The notes beneath the pieces are model-generated. The model was not told the DNA's origin. It saw only the letters and a list, made by a program, of their open reading frames with translations, and made no database searches. Made by a program: the position numbers and the translations under genes. 64,000 nt of DNA from NCBI GenBank assembly GCA_031772625.1, contig CM062814.1, positions 824,980,757 through 825,044,756 of the forward strand, given 5' to 3'. Positions within the stretch are counted from its first letter, which is position 1; every line of letters begins with the position of its first letter. The DNA comes from Pinus tabuliformis (taxonomy: Eukaryota; Streptophyta; Pinopsida; Pinales; Pinaceae). Below are positions 24,240 to 34,827 of the stretch, in pieces.

Positions 24240-25015
24240 AAGTTGAAAAATCTCTTAAATAAATTATTAGGGCAAATTAAATTAAATTTATATTATTAAT
24301 ACTATTATTATTAATTTTAAAATAATATTATTATTATTCTTATTATTAGTATTAATATTAAGGTAAATAATTCTATTAAAAGAATAATAATATTATTATT
24401 ACTAAATTATTGTTACTATGATACTAATATTAAAATTCTTAATATTAGGGTAAATCCAATATTAAAATTAAGTGACCAATGTTAAATTTATATTAATATT
24501 ATTATTATTAACTTCAAAATAATATTATTACTATTACTATTATTAATAATAGTCGAGTGTAAATAATTCCATTATTACTAATTACCAAAATATTTTACTC
24601 AAGAGTAAATATATTAAAGTGACTCATGTTAAAATAATAGTAATATTATTATTATTAATTTCAAAATAATATTACTATTAATACTAGCCTAGGGTGAATA
24701 ATCCATTATTACTAATTATTAATATGTTTTACTAAAGACTAAATACATTAAAATATTAAGGTGAATAATTCTATTAAAAGAATAATATTATTAATATTAC
24801 TAAACTATTGTTACTATTTTCATTATTATTATAATTATTAATGATAATAATGATATTGTTATAACTTTTATTATTAGGGTAAATCCATTACTAAAATTAA
24901 AGTGACTAATGTTAAAAAATATATTAATAAGATAATATTAATAATAGTCTAGGGTAAATAATTCCATTATTACTAATTATTAAGATATTTTATTAAAGAG
25001 TAAATAAATTAAAAC
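24240..25015. repeat. AT-rich array with a ~400-bp higher-order repeat
   Basis: This stretch is almost only A and T, with (ATT)n-like runs. Longer blocks recur: AATAATTCTATTAAAAGAAT occurs near 24364 and again near 24766, and CCATTATTACTAATTA occurs near 24570, 24700 and 24963. The spacing suggests duplication of a block of about 400 bp. Confidence 0.7.
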
Positions 25016-25019
25016 TTGA

Positions 25020-25870
25020 TCAAGGGATCATATTGTTACAACCAATCAAAGAAGACATAAGATATCAAAGGACTATAAACGAAGGTAAGCTAAAGAAACA
25101 AAAAAGGCCAAGGAAAGGAAAAAACGACGAACGGGACGAAGAGGGCTAGGAAGAAAGGGCTGGATCCAACAACTACTAATCTTCCAGTCGTCATCCCTAT
25201 TGAGATTATTAGGCCTTTTCTCGATTTCAAGGGCTTCCCTAAATTTTCGATGGTGAAACTGCGCAACTTTCGCAATAACACGAGCCTCTTCGATACAAAC
25301 ATGATGTTGGTCTTCTCGGCATGCTCTGCAAGGGCGGAGGACTTGGCCCTCCCATGCTTTAAGTCTGCTGAGTGCTCACTAATCCTCTGATTAATAGAGC
25401 GACCAGTCTCACCAATGTATGGGGTCCCACAGGAACAGGGAATGACATAGACACCTTTCATGTCCTTAGGGTCGACAGGATCTTTAACAGATCACAGGGA
25501 GCTACGGATGGTATTAAGAGGTCTAAAGGTCGAGGGAACATTGTGCTTCTTAAGAATCCCGGCAATCTTATCGGTGGTCCCTTGGATGTAACGGAGGTGA
25601 ACCCCCAGGACCCGATCTTTAAGATCTTTTTGGACCGAAGGCTCCTTCTGGGCTTTGAGGAAGGCTTTCTGACCCAGGTGTCTACTGTAACCATTTTTAA
25701 CGAAGACATCTAGGAGATGAGCTTTCTCCTTCTCCAAGCTCTTTTCATCAGAGATTCTTAATGCACGGGTAGCAAGCATGTTGAGAACGCCCAACTTCTG
25801 AGCAGGGAAATGATGGGAGCTCGCGTGGAGATATTGTTGGTATTGGGACTCAAGTTGAGTTCCTTTTTCC
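25020..25870 (-). mobile_element. Penelope-like retroelement fragment (Dryad-like)
   Basis: Two same-frame minus-strand stretches (25492-25794, extending to about 25860, and 25090-25461) encode the end of a Penelope-like protein. The first has the thumb-like linker region (HFPAQKLGVLNMLATRAL..NGY). The second has a GIY-YIG endonuclease: GVYVIPCSCG, YIGETGRS, then R..EH. The Cys pair in PCSCG and the downstream His residues fit the zinc-binding motif of these nucleases. The reverse transcriptase core is absent, so the copy is 5'-truncated, and the remaining part is interrupted. Conifer elements of this kind, called Dryads, were reported as an ancient transfer from arthropods. Confidence 0.82.
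25090..25461 (-). pseudogene. GIY-YIG endonuclease domain of the Penelope-like element
   Basis: The 123-residue open stretch begins MKGVYVIPCSCG. The GVY motif (residues 3-5) and YIG motif (15-17) form the first strands of the GIY-YIG fold. Arg21 or Arg26 and His30 are candidates for the conserved catalytic positions, and a CxC pair lies at residues 9 and 11. In Penelope-like elements this domain follows the reverse transcriptase and nicks the target. UvrC or Slx1-type host nucleases also have GIY-YIG domains, but the PCxCGxxYIGETGR string and the preceding linker are typical of Penelope-like proteins. Confidence 0.82.
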
Positions 25871-26290
25871 CAAATTGGTTGTTTAAATAGTTGAAGGCCA
25901 TGAACCCTAGAGAAGCCTCTTTGGGAGTTTCATTACTTTTGGATCCATTAAAGAGGGCAAGCCTTGGACTAACCTAAGCTTGCAGTGACTTGTGATTGTG
26001 CCCTGCACTATCATTATCAACGAGACCTTTGTAGACAAAAGCATATGGCATGCCTGGGAAGCCATGGAACATTTGTTGGTCTGGAAAAGTGTCCCCTTGT
26101 AGTTAGGACTATCCTTTATGATCAAAACGTTTGGTAGCTACCTCTCATTCTTGAATATGGAAAAAACGTAAAAAAATACTCAAAGATTATATGTGGGGAG
26201 GTTAACCAACCCTATTTTGTTCCTTATTCATGAGTATATATACAATCAAAGGAATGGTTGGAGAGTTTGTACCCAATATTAACTAACCAT
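25871..26290. other. Unassigned intron sequence
   Basis: No coding or repeat structure is recognised between the Penelope-like fragment and the gag-only Copia element. Confidence 0.35.
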
Positions 26291-26500
26291 ATGCTTGTTA
26301 GTTTTTGTATCATCGGATGTGTTCTAGCCTTGAAATTTTGTGGAGAGGCTAGAATACATGAGATCTCCAAAACCCAAAAATCGTTTTTGGAAATTCCACC
26401 TAGAAATGACTTAATTATATTATTAACCAGTTTTTTAATAGGTCCTAAGTCTAAACTTAGGGAATATGGTTAATTATTCAGAATTCATTAAGTCGAGGTG

Positions 26501-28661
26501 TGTTAAAATTGGCAACTAGGGCCAAACTCCATGTGGGTCAACTTATTTATGGTCGATGATATTTTTATTGGATCCCTCTTGTGGAGAGGTGTAGGATTGA
26601 TCTAAAGATCATCCGATTCCCTTAAGTATTTATGGAGATATGAATTTATTTTGATTATGGAATTATTATCAAGCCGACCAGCAACTTGAGTAGGCTCAGA
26701 AGCCCAATAGACATGCCTATTCATCATCTACGTTTTAGTATAAATATAGAGGACTTGAAATCATTTGGAACACACATCCTCTTCATGTGTTCTCCTCCTC
26801 TCCACGTCTTGGGTTTTTGGAGAAGGAGGGACACCAAGAATATACGTTGGATGATGCCCTAAACGCAGTGATGAAGGCCTTATACGCAGCCCTAATTTAT
26901 ATGCTGTAATGGAGACACCAAGCCGTAGTAAGGGAAGGAATAAACGCAGTCTCTCACTCACTGTCTTGAAGACTTTCATACGCAGGACATAGAGTTACTT
27001 ACACATAGGCAATGGAGACATATACGCAGGTCATAAAGATATCTATCTGCAGGCAAATGAAGACACCCTATCACGCAGTCATGGAGACAGTGATATGCAG
27101 ATCATGGTGACATATATACGCTGCTCATGGAGACATATACGCAGGCAAATGAAGACACCCTATCACACAGTCATGGAGACAGTGATACGTAGATCATGGT
27201 GACATATATACGCTGCTCATGGAGACATATACGCAGGCAAATGAAGACACCCTATCACGCAATCATGGAGACAGTGATACGCAGATCATGGTAACATATA
27301 TACGCTGTTCATGGAGACATATACGCAGGCAAATGAAGACACCCTATAACGTAGTCATGGAGACAATGATACGCAGATCATGGTGACATATATACGCTGC
27401 TCATGGAGACATATATGCAGGCAAATGGAGACACACTTAGCCGCTGTAATTCTACACGCAGAAAAGTAATGGAGTCGCAGTCAAGATCAAAATCCGCAGT
27501 AGGGTATTGACTGCACCATGGTTTTAGGTGCAGTCATGGCCTCATGAAGAACGCAGCAATCGTTTGAGACAATCCTGTGATGTTCTCGAATCTGGCAGCA
27601 TAGATCAGGCTACGTAACCATCTGGCAGCGTAGATCTGGAAATGATGAAGCCGTGTGTGATCTGGCAGCATGAGATCTGGCAGCGTAGATCGGGCTACGT
27701 AGATCTAACCGTGTAGAGTGGATCTGGCAGCGTAGATCAGGAGTGTGTGATCTGGCAGAGTGGATCTAGCAGCAAACAGCATGTGAGTAGATCAGGTAGC
27801 ATGTGATCTGGGCACTCAATTGAAATGATGATTCTCGGCATGAGGACGCAGTCACCATGAATAGAATACCCTCGGCCTACACATATCTATGATATACCTG
27901 TAGCAGCTTCAACACAATATATTGCATTCTTAATGAAGCAATCATTGTGCAGCTGTGAGCTAGCTGGAGGAACAACAAGATGATAATGTCCTTATGCCAC
28001 ATTGTTGTAGGTAACAACGTGATTTACTTGAGATTTGTTCTGGGCATGTTGACATTGTTGTTGAGGGGCAGAACAGTGCAGCCTCTGAAAGAAGTCACAA
28101 TGACAAGGATCATAAGCAGTAATGTTTATGATGGTTACAGTCTCACCATAAGGAGAATGATAAGGATGATCAGTCTCAGATCATGATGGGCATGGGCAGC
28201 ATGATGATGAGAGCAGGAGCAGCTCAGTCATCAAGGTTCAACACATGTGACAGTACAGCATGGTGTCACACGGTTATGTGTAGCAAATGGACGAAAGGCA
28301 GCACTATGATAGGTGAAGGAGTCACCTTAGAGAATCAATTGAAGCAATATGTCTTCAACTGATCTCATGCGATATCAAAAGTCAAAGTATTGACTTCTAT
28401 TGTAAATGTACTATCTCTCTCACTTTCTCTGCTAAACTATGAAGAACATAAAAGAAGAATTGATCAAGAGTTTCCCCACATTGTGGGATTTGTCCCTGGC
28501 TAGCGCCACATCTTGTGTCCTCTTGTCTTGGCTTGTCCTCTGCGATTTATATTTAAGTTCTATCTGTAGTTTACTTTAATGTTGATGTGATTGCTAATCT
28601 AGAAAAGATATTGGAAAATTAAAATAAATTGCTCTAGCATAGAACATACCTAAAATTAACA
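26501..28661 (+). mobile_element. Solo LTR of a Copia family (2161 bp)
   Basis: It begins TGTTAAAATTGG, ends AAAATTAACA, and is flanked by the perfect 5-bp duplication AGGTG (26496-26500 and 28662-28666). Its start (..ACTAGGGCCAAA) and its end (GACAAGCCAAGACAAG, TTGATCAATTCTTCTT) match the LTR at 50581-51943, so it belongs to that Copia family. A TATAAATATAG box lies at 26739-26749. No internal sequence remains, as expected after recombination between two LTRs. Confidence 0.85.
27009..27430 (+). repeat. 92-bp minisatellite inside the solo LTR
   Basis: The unit beginning GGAGACATATACGCAGGCAA recurs at 27129, 27221, 27313 and 27405, exactly 92 bases apart, with a partial divergent copy before. 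Every unit is rich in TACGC and CGCAG. A second, shorter repeat field with GATCTGGCAGCGTAGATC motifs follows at about 27590-27800. The homologous LTR at 50581 lacks this array. Confidence 0.9.
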
Positions 28662-29780
28662 AGGTGTGAATGTTCTAGAAACTCACATGGATCGAGTTCA
28701 AATTAATCCTAGTCATCTTTTAAGATTTAATCTTGGCCATTGGAGTCCCAACAAAGGATTATAAGAAGAAGTCAATGAGCACTTGGAAAGCACACTTGAG
28801 CAATAGTTCTTTGTGCAGATCGAGCTAACAGCAGTAGAGTTCAAGCTAGAGAGGGACACAGTGTCAATGAGGGACAGGGACAATGATCCGGAGGAAGATT
28901 TCCAGATCCAGAGAGGCAGTAGCAAGAGGGTGAGTTATTCCCACTGTAGGAACGCGAGTGCAGGAATGCCCAAGTGCAAGTAGCACAAATGCAGGAAGCG
29001 CGAGTGTCGGGGTTGCTTAGGGAATATCTCTGCCAGATTTTCTTTTAAAAAAATTGTTTGGATTGCCAGTTGGGCATCCATAGATGTACTCAGATTTCAC
29101 TGCTGCATAATAAAATAAAACCCTCACTGCTGCACTGGGTTTCCCAAGTTGTGTTTTTCTAGGGACATTTGTCCAAAAATAACCGTGTAAGTTTATGTGT
29201 GTGCTAGCATTTCTTCCAGCATTTATTCTTTCGCAATTTTATTTATGTAGGTTGCAGTGTGAATTATTTAGTATTTGTTGTAGGAAACAGTAAATAAATT
29301 GTTAATTAAAATAACAATTAGGAGAATAATTTCCAATTGTTGCAATAGGATTCGGGTTTCCGAATTTTCACATGGTATCGGAGCGCAGTTGATCAACCGA
29401 AGAGCTCAGTAGCGAAGACAGGGGGAGTTTCTCTATTCAGTGTGGGCAGCAAATCAAAACCCCAGAGGCAGCACAGTCACTTTGACGAGAGGCCGAGTTT
29501 ATTGAGATTTGATTTTTTTTGAGTGAGGGACAGAAATATTCGATCTCTCCAGATCGAGGGATTCAAGAGAAAAGAAAGAAACCCAGTACTTTCATAGAGA
29601 AGATATCTAGTTGGACGCAGTAGTTTTGCAGCAGTTTTCTAGTGCAGAGCTAGCATCGGGTGGAAGAAAAGCACACACTGAGGGAAAATTTTCCTCGAGG
29701 AACTTCTAGTCTCAAGAAGTTCGATTTCCCTTGCAGATCAACAGTCGTTGTGAGCAGAGTTTCTCACTCCAAAAGGGAGT

Positions 29781-30730
29781 GTGAATAGTTTAGCAGCAGT
29801 TGAGAAGAAGGGAAGAGGAGATTTTCGACATTTGTTGAGATGGCCACTGCTGGGCTTCGTGATCAAGACAAGGTTGGATGGTGCTTCCAACTATGTCATC
29901 TGGAAGGCGAGGATGTCCTCCCTTCTAGATGAATTTGGCCTGAAGACATATATTGATGCAGTGGTAGCAGTACCCCAAGATGCAGATCAGCTGAAGGAGT
30001 ACAAAAAGGAGATGATGTGGGCAAAGAGGTTGATCCTAAACGGAGTCCAGTATCACATTGTTTCACACATAGCTGGCAAAGGTACTACCAGAAAGATGTG
30101 GGAGACTCTCCACGCTATACTAGGGCACTTCCAAGCAGCGGAAGATGTACTTAGGGGAGAATCTTAGATGCAACAGGATGCAAAAGGGGGAAAGCATGGA
30201 CCCCTTCCTCACTAGGATTCAGAAGTTTCGGGACCAATTGTCAGTTGTTGGGGCAACACCTCAACCCACAGAGCTAGTGCGATTGGCACTAAATAATGTC
30301 TCTGAGGAGTGGCAGGTGTTTGTCCAAAGTATTTTGGGTAGAAATACCTTGCCAAATTGAGACAGGATGTGAGCCGATCTGTAGCAGCAGGAGTTGAGAC
30401 GAGCTCTTTTAAAGAGCTCCATCAGTGGCAACAGCAGCGGATCGAAGCAAGTGGAGGAGGAGAATGTGGCCCTCGCATCAAAGGGTCCCAATCAAGGACA
30501 TGGGGAGTTGCTAAAGAAGAAGAATGACCTGTCGAAGGTCAAGCGCTTCAGATGTGGTGAGCTCAGTTACTACAGTACCCAGTGTCGTCTTAGGAAGAAG
30601 GACAAGGAGGAGAAGCAGGACCAGCAAGCAACATCAACAAAGATCGAAAAGGCTGTCCTCTAGGTTGGAGGAAGACTTCACCACGTTTGCTAACATACCT
30701 CCAAGAGTGAGGTGGAGTGACTTGGTTTTG
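29781..30730 (+). pseudogene. gag of gag-only Copia element 1
   Basis: Open stretches encode a Copia Gag core (ASNYVIWKARM, MWETLHAIL, then LALNNVSEEWQVFVQSILG) and a degenerate zinc knuckle region (FRCGELSYYSTQC) followed by a Lys-rich tail. This is the UBN2-type Gag that builds virus-like particles. The same order occurs in the element at 34828-39011. No pol domain follows before the 3' LTR at 31289. The copy is a fossil with a few breaks. Confidence 0.8.
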
Positions 30731-31429
30731 TAGCCCCAAAGTGCTACACATGAGGAGTATCCTTGAGGAGTCCAATTCATGGATCAATACCTTGCTATGG
30801 GGGCCCACATTATTCAATAGCAAGATGGAGCAGTGGCAGTAAATGCAATCAGATACCAATGTGACAGATGCGGAGTCTAGTAGCAGTCCAATGTTGAGGA
30901 GCGCAGTGCAGAGTTGGCAGCAATGCAGGTGGCACAGTGTAGAGTCAACAGCAATGAAAATTCCTCAGTGATACCGCAGATACTAGCAGCAATCAAAGAT
31001 TCGGAGACAATGCATCATACTAATTACATATGATTCAATATATTTAGGATGCTTTTCAGTTGCAGATGTTGTAGTTGCAACAACAACAGATGAGAGGGAG
31101 TTGCAGTGTAGATGCAGTGTTGGCAACAGTTTAGCGACAGCACAGATGCAGTGTATATCAGAGTTGCACAGTGGTTGGTGGGAAGCAGTGCCAAACATCA
31201 ATAGCGTGACAGGAGATGATGCAAAGACAGGGTGTTGTCACAGGATGTGCAATAGAGCATTAGAACACATTTCTCGCTAAGAGGGAGTGTTAGTTTTTGT
31301 AGCATCAGATGTGTTCTAGCCTTGAAATTTTGTGGAGAAGCTAGAATACATGAGATCTCCAAAACCCAAAAATCGTTTTTGGAAATTCCGCCTAGAAATG
31401 ACTTAATTAGATTATTGACCAGTTTTTAA

Positions 31430-32271
31430 ATATTTCAGAATTAATCAAGTCAAGGTGTGAATGTACTTCAAATTAATCCTAGCCATCGATTAAGAATTAA
31501 TCTTGGTTGTTGGAGTCCCAACCAATGTTATAAGAACTGAATCGGTCATCGAACCAGAAAACCTTGTGCACTGGCCACTGATTGGAACCGTAAAAAAAAA
31601 AAAAAAAAAACCCAGTTTAACGAAAACACATAAAATATTCATATTTTAAAGAAAAAACAGATATATTCATGTGCATCCATATGAATCCAAACCATTTATA
31701 CACAAATATGCAAAAGTTCTCATTTATATAGCAAGTAATAGTGCATATAACCAAAATAGCACTCAGTGCAAAACTTCGTTGAACCAAAAATGTTACAAAC
31801 ATCAAGCAGGCTCTAAAAGGCCTTTATAGTCCAAAATAACATGATAGATCATTAATCAGAATTAATTAAGTCAAGGTCTGAATGTACTTCAAATTAATCC
31901 TAGCCATCGATTAAGATTTAATTTTGGCCGTTGGAGTCCCAACCAATGTTATCGGAACTGAATCAGTCATCAAATCGGGAAACCTTGTGGACTGGGAATC
32001 GATCAGAACCGACCAAAAGAAAAAATCCAGTTTATCGAAAACACATAAAATATTCATATTTTAAATAAAAAACAGATATATTCATGTGCATCCATATGAA
32101 TTCAAACCATTTATACACAAATATGCAAAAGTTCTCATTTATATAGCAAGTAATAGTGCATATAACCAAAATAGCACTTAGTGCAAAACATCGTTGAACC
32201 AAAAATGTTACAAACATCAAGAAGCAAGCTCTAAAAGGCCTTTATAGTCCAAAATAACATGATAGATCATA
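31430..32271 (+). repeat. 421-bp tandem duplication across an LTR/hAT junction
   Basis: Copies at about 31430-31850 and 31851-32271 share the sequence from the Copia LTR through the hAT left end into the hAT body, down to the motif GATAGATCAT. They differ by a small number of substitutions and by an A-run in the first copy. The duplication must post-date the hAT insertion. Confidence 0.88.
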
Positions 32272-33103
32272 GTGTACTACATCCTACAATACTACAAGCT
32301 ACAACTACAGCGAATCAATGATCAAATCATTAGAATCATCATCTGATTCCTCAACATCCTCCTCATCTTCATTTGAAGAATGAGTAGCATCCAAATCTGC
32401 AATGGGATTATGGCTTGACTCCCCTAGCCCTGAAACTGCTACTAGTGCTTCTGATATATCTATCTCTGCATCCTGTGGAGGTGGGTCCAAATCCAACCAA
32501 GAAAGATCTTCATTGTCAAATGTTGGTGCTTGACTCTCGACAACCCATTCTGATGTTGGATCAAAGTCACCTAAGACAATGTTGCTTGATTCAGGGGTTT
32601 TATTCAGCAATTGGTTGCGTCTCAACCTGAGGTTTTACTGAACAAAAACCATGTCATTTAACCGCTTTTGCTCCAAACGGTTCCTCTTCTTAGTGTATAC
32701 GCTCAAACACACTCTCCAACAGCTCTTCAAGACTCCAATCAACTCTTCAAATTTGCAAAAAATATCACTTAAAACAACCCTGCAAAAAACTCTTTCAATT
32801 CTCCTCACCGAACTCAGCTCAAGAATTGCAAGAGACTCGAATGAATAGAGTGAGTGAAATAAAGGGGGTGGGGGTGTTTAAATAGCTTTAGGGGGGGCTA
32901 GAGTAGCGTTAGAAACTAGGAAAAAAAAGAAACAAACAAACAAAAATCTATTCCCAGGCCACAGGCCTTGTGAACCGGTGGTACCGGTTCAAACTGGATT
33001 GGTACCAAACCGGTCTTTTCCGGTTCAGACCAGTTTTGCCCCCAAACTGGTCAGACTGACTTTGCCCCCAAACCGATCAGACTGACCGGTTCCAATAACA
33101 CTG
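31523..33103 (-). mobile_element. hAT DNA transposon remnant in the 3' LTR
   Basis: Ends are CAATGTTATAAGAACTGAATC and, inverted, CAGTGTTATTGGAACCGGTC. The 8-bp flanks are GTCCCAAC (31515-31522) and GTCGCAAA (33104-33111), six of eight matching. The unfilled site is visible in the sister LTR at 28745, which proves the boundaries. The left end, with its flank, is present twice (31523 and 31944) because of a 421-bp tandem duplication. The element carries the end of a hAT transposase on the minus strand. Confidence 0.85.
32305..32700 (-). pseudogene. hAT transposase C-terminus (dimerisation domain)
   Basis: Read on the minus strand from 32700, the sequence gives a string very close to the end of the plant hAT dimerisation domain: KKRNRLEQKRLNDMVFVQ, one stop codon where Tyr is usual, then NLRLRRNQLL. 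An acidic Glu/Asp/Ser tail of about 85 residues follows, ending in DDDSNDLIIDSL. In this family the dimerisation domain lets transposase subunits assemble. The catalytic core and BED finger are absent, and the rest of the element is too short to encode them, so it is a deletion derivative. Confidence 0.82.
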
Positions 33104-33660
33104 GTCGCAAAAGAGGATTATAAGAAGAAGTTGATGGGCACTTGGAGACCACACTTGAGCCAGAGAAGGACGCAGTGTCAGTGAGGGGCAAGGACAGTGA
33201 TCCAGAGGAAGATTTCCAAATCCGGAGAGGCAGTAGCAAGAGGCTAAGTTATTCCCAGGAACACGAGTGCAGGAACACGCAAGTGTAGGAAGCGCGAGTG
33301 TCGGGGTTGCTTAAGGTATATCTCTGCCAAATTTTCTTGCTATTTGGATTTCCAATTGGGCATTCGTAGATGTACTCAAATTTCACTGTTGCATAATAAA
33401 ATAAAACCCTCATTGTTGCACTAGTTGTCCCAAGTTGGGTTTTTCTAAGGACATTTGTCCAAAAATAACTGTGTAAATTTATGTGGGTGGGTTAGCATTT
33501 CTTCCAACGTTTATTGTTCCGCAGTTTTATTTGTGTAGGTTGCAATGTGAGTTATTCAGTGTTTGTTGTAGTAAACAATAAATAAATTGTTAATTAAAAT
33601 AACAATTAGGAGAATAATTTCCAGTTGTTGCAATAGGATTCGAGTTTTCGAATTTTCACA

Positions 33661-34822
33661 ATGTTAAACCCACTTACACATGTACCATTCAATTTACTTA
33701 TACTTTTACATTTACATTCACATTCATGTATGCTGGAATATTCACCAACACTGAGAGGGGGGTGAATTAGTATTGGACACTTTTTACCATTTCAAATTAT
33801 CTTGTAAACGTTAACAATTGACAATACCATTCAACAATGCATAATATCATAGACAATACACAAGATTTTTTAAGGGGAAACCCTTTCAGGAGAAAAACCA
33901 CTAAACGCTTTTGAATGTCTTAAAGGTTACATCACCAGGAAGCTACAACTTCCAAGATTCTCTAGCAATGACTTGAAGGAGGCTCTAACCCCCCAGTGTT
34001 ATCATCTCCAACTGAAAGGATGATCCAACACCCTGGTTTTACTAGCTCCAACTGAAAGGATGCTCCAACACCCTGCTAACATCAATTTGTTGCCCTAGCA
34101 CCACCCTGTCACCCTGAAGTGTTCTCAGGTTCCAACCTGGAGGAGACTTTCATCTCCACCTTGCACCACCCTACCATCCTGAAGATAAAAGACAAATGAA
34201 GAAGATTTGTCGTTGCCTCCGTTACTGCATCAACTTAGTCACTGCAACAATCTCTTCCATACATTCTGCAACCATTACATTGTCCTATAACTTGCAACCA
34301 CCTTCTTAATGCATCTTTCTTTGATTCCTAATCACTCAAGTTGTTCTAGATCTCAATTTGGACAAACGACGACTTCATAAACTCAAAATAACCACAATGA
34401 ACCATACATGAAATTAAATTCTCTACACTTTGCTCCTTTCTGGGCACAGTTCAACAAAATGGATCTTTTCTGGTGTCGACGCGACAAAATGCACACCGTC
34501 AGTTGCTTAATTGTTCGACAATTAGAAACTTTTGGCGGCAAAAAATAAAATAAAACATAATCCAAACCTATCAACCCAACAGATCGAACTTGTGACCTCG
34601 GTTATACAATGTGTAATTATTATCAACTTTGCTACGTGATGTTGCTTGACGAGTATTTGTTCCAACTTTGTTTACTAAGAGGATTTCTTAAAAATGTACC
34701 CAAATAGGATCCTTATACCTAACTTCCCCAACACATTACATTATATATTCCAGGCGCTAACTTCCACTTTTAACCAGTCACGGATCAGTAGATCCCATTC
34801 TGCATACCTATCCATGCGACAA
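33661..34822 (-). repeat. Sirevirus-like LTR scrap
   Basis: Near 33730-33770 the motif CACTGAGAGGGGGGTGAATTAG matches, with few changes, the inner LTR end of Sirevirus copy 1 (1430-1450). A stretch of GAAGGATGCTCCAAC-like repeats (33960-34090) resembles the AGAAGGCTACAACC-like repeats of that LTR. Beyond about 34300 nothing is recognised. No coding sequence is attached. Confidence 0.45.
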
Positions 34823-34827
34823 CCAAT

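Larger units (their letters stand above)
26296..29372 (+). repeat. 5' LTR of gag-only element 1, split by a solo LTR
   Basis: The LTR begins TGTTAGTTTTTG and ends TTTTCACA just before the primer site. The LTR proper is 26296-26500 plus 28667-29372, about 0.9 kb. It preserves the uninterrupted sequence GTCCCAAC (28745-28752) into which a hAT element jumped in the sister LTR. Confidence 0.85.
26296..33660 (+). mobile_element. Gag-only (non-autonomous) Copia element no. 1
   Basis: The two LTRs are 26296-29372 and 31289-33660. Each is enlarged by a later insert. The primer binding site TGGTATCGGAGC (29373-29384) and a polypurine tract AAGAGGGAG (31280-31288) flank a 1.9 kb internal region. Flanking pentamers are ATGCT and ATGTT, a target duplication with one mismatch. 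The internal region holds a gag remnant and no protease, integrase, reverse transcriptase or RNase H. This is the layout of TR-GAG elements, which depend on other Copia elements for movement. It is a fossil with a few breaks in gag. Confidence 0.82.
31289..33660 (+). repeat. 3' LTR of gag-only element 1, split by a hAT element
   Basis: The LTR proper is 31289-31522 plus 33104-33660. Both parts match the 5' LTR, and the end TTTTCACA is identical. A 421-bp tandem duplication (about 31430-31850 and 31851-32271) spans the junction of this LTR and the hAT element. Confidence 0.83.

Noticed and set aside
25090-25461. Host UvrC- or Slx1-type GIY-YIG nuclease
   Set aside because: The upstream same-frame linker and the PCxCG form of the motif fit Penelope-like elements better, and no host domain follows.
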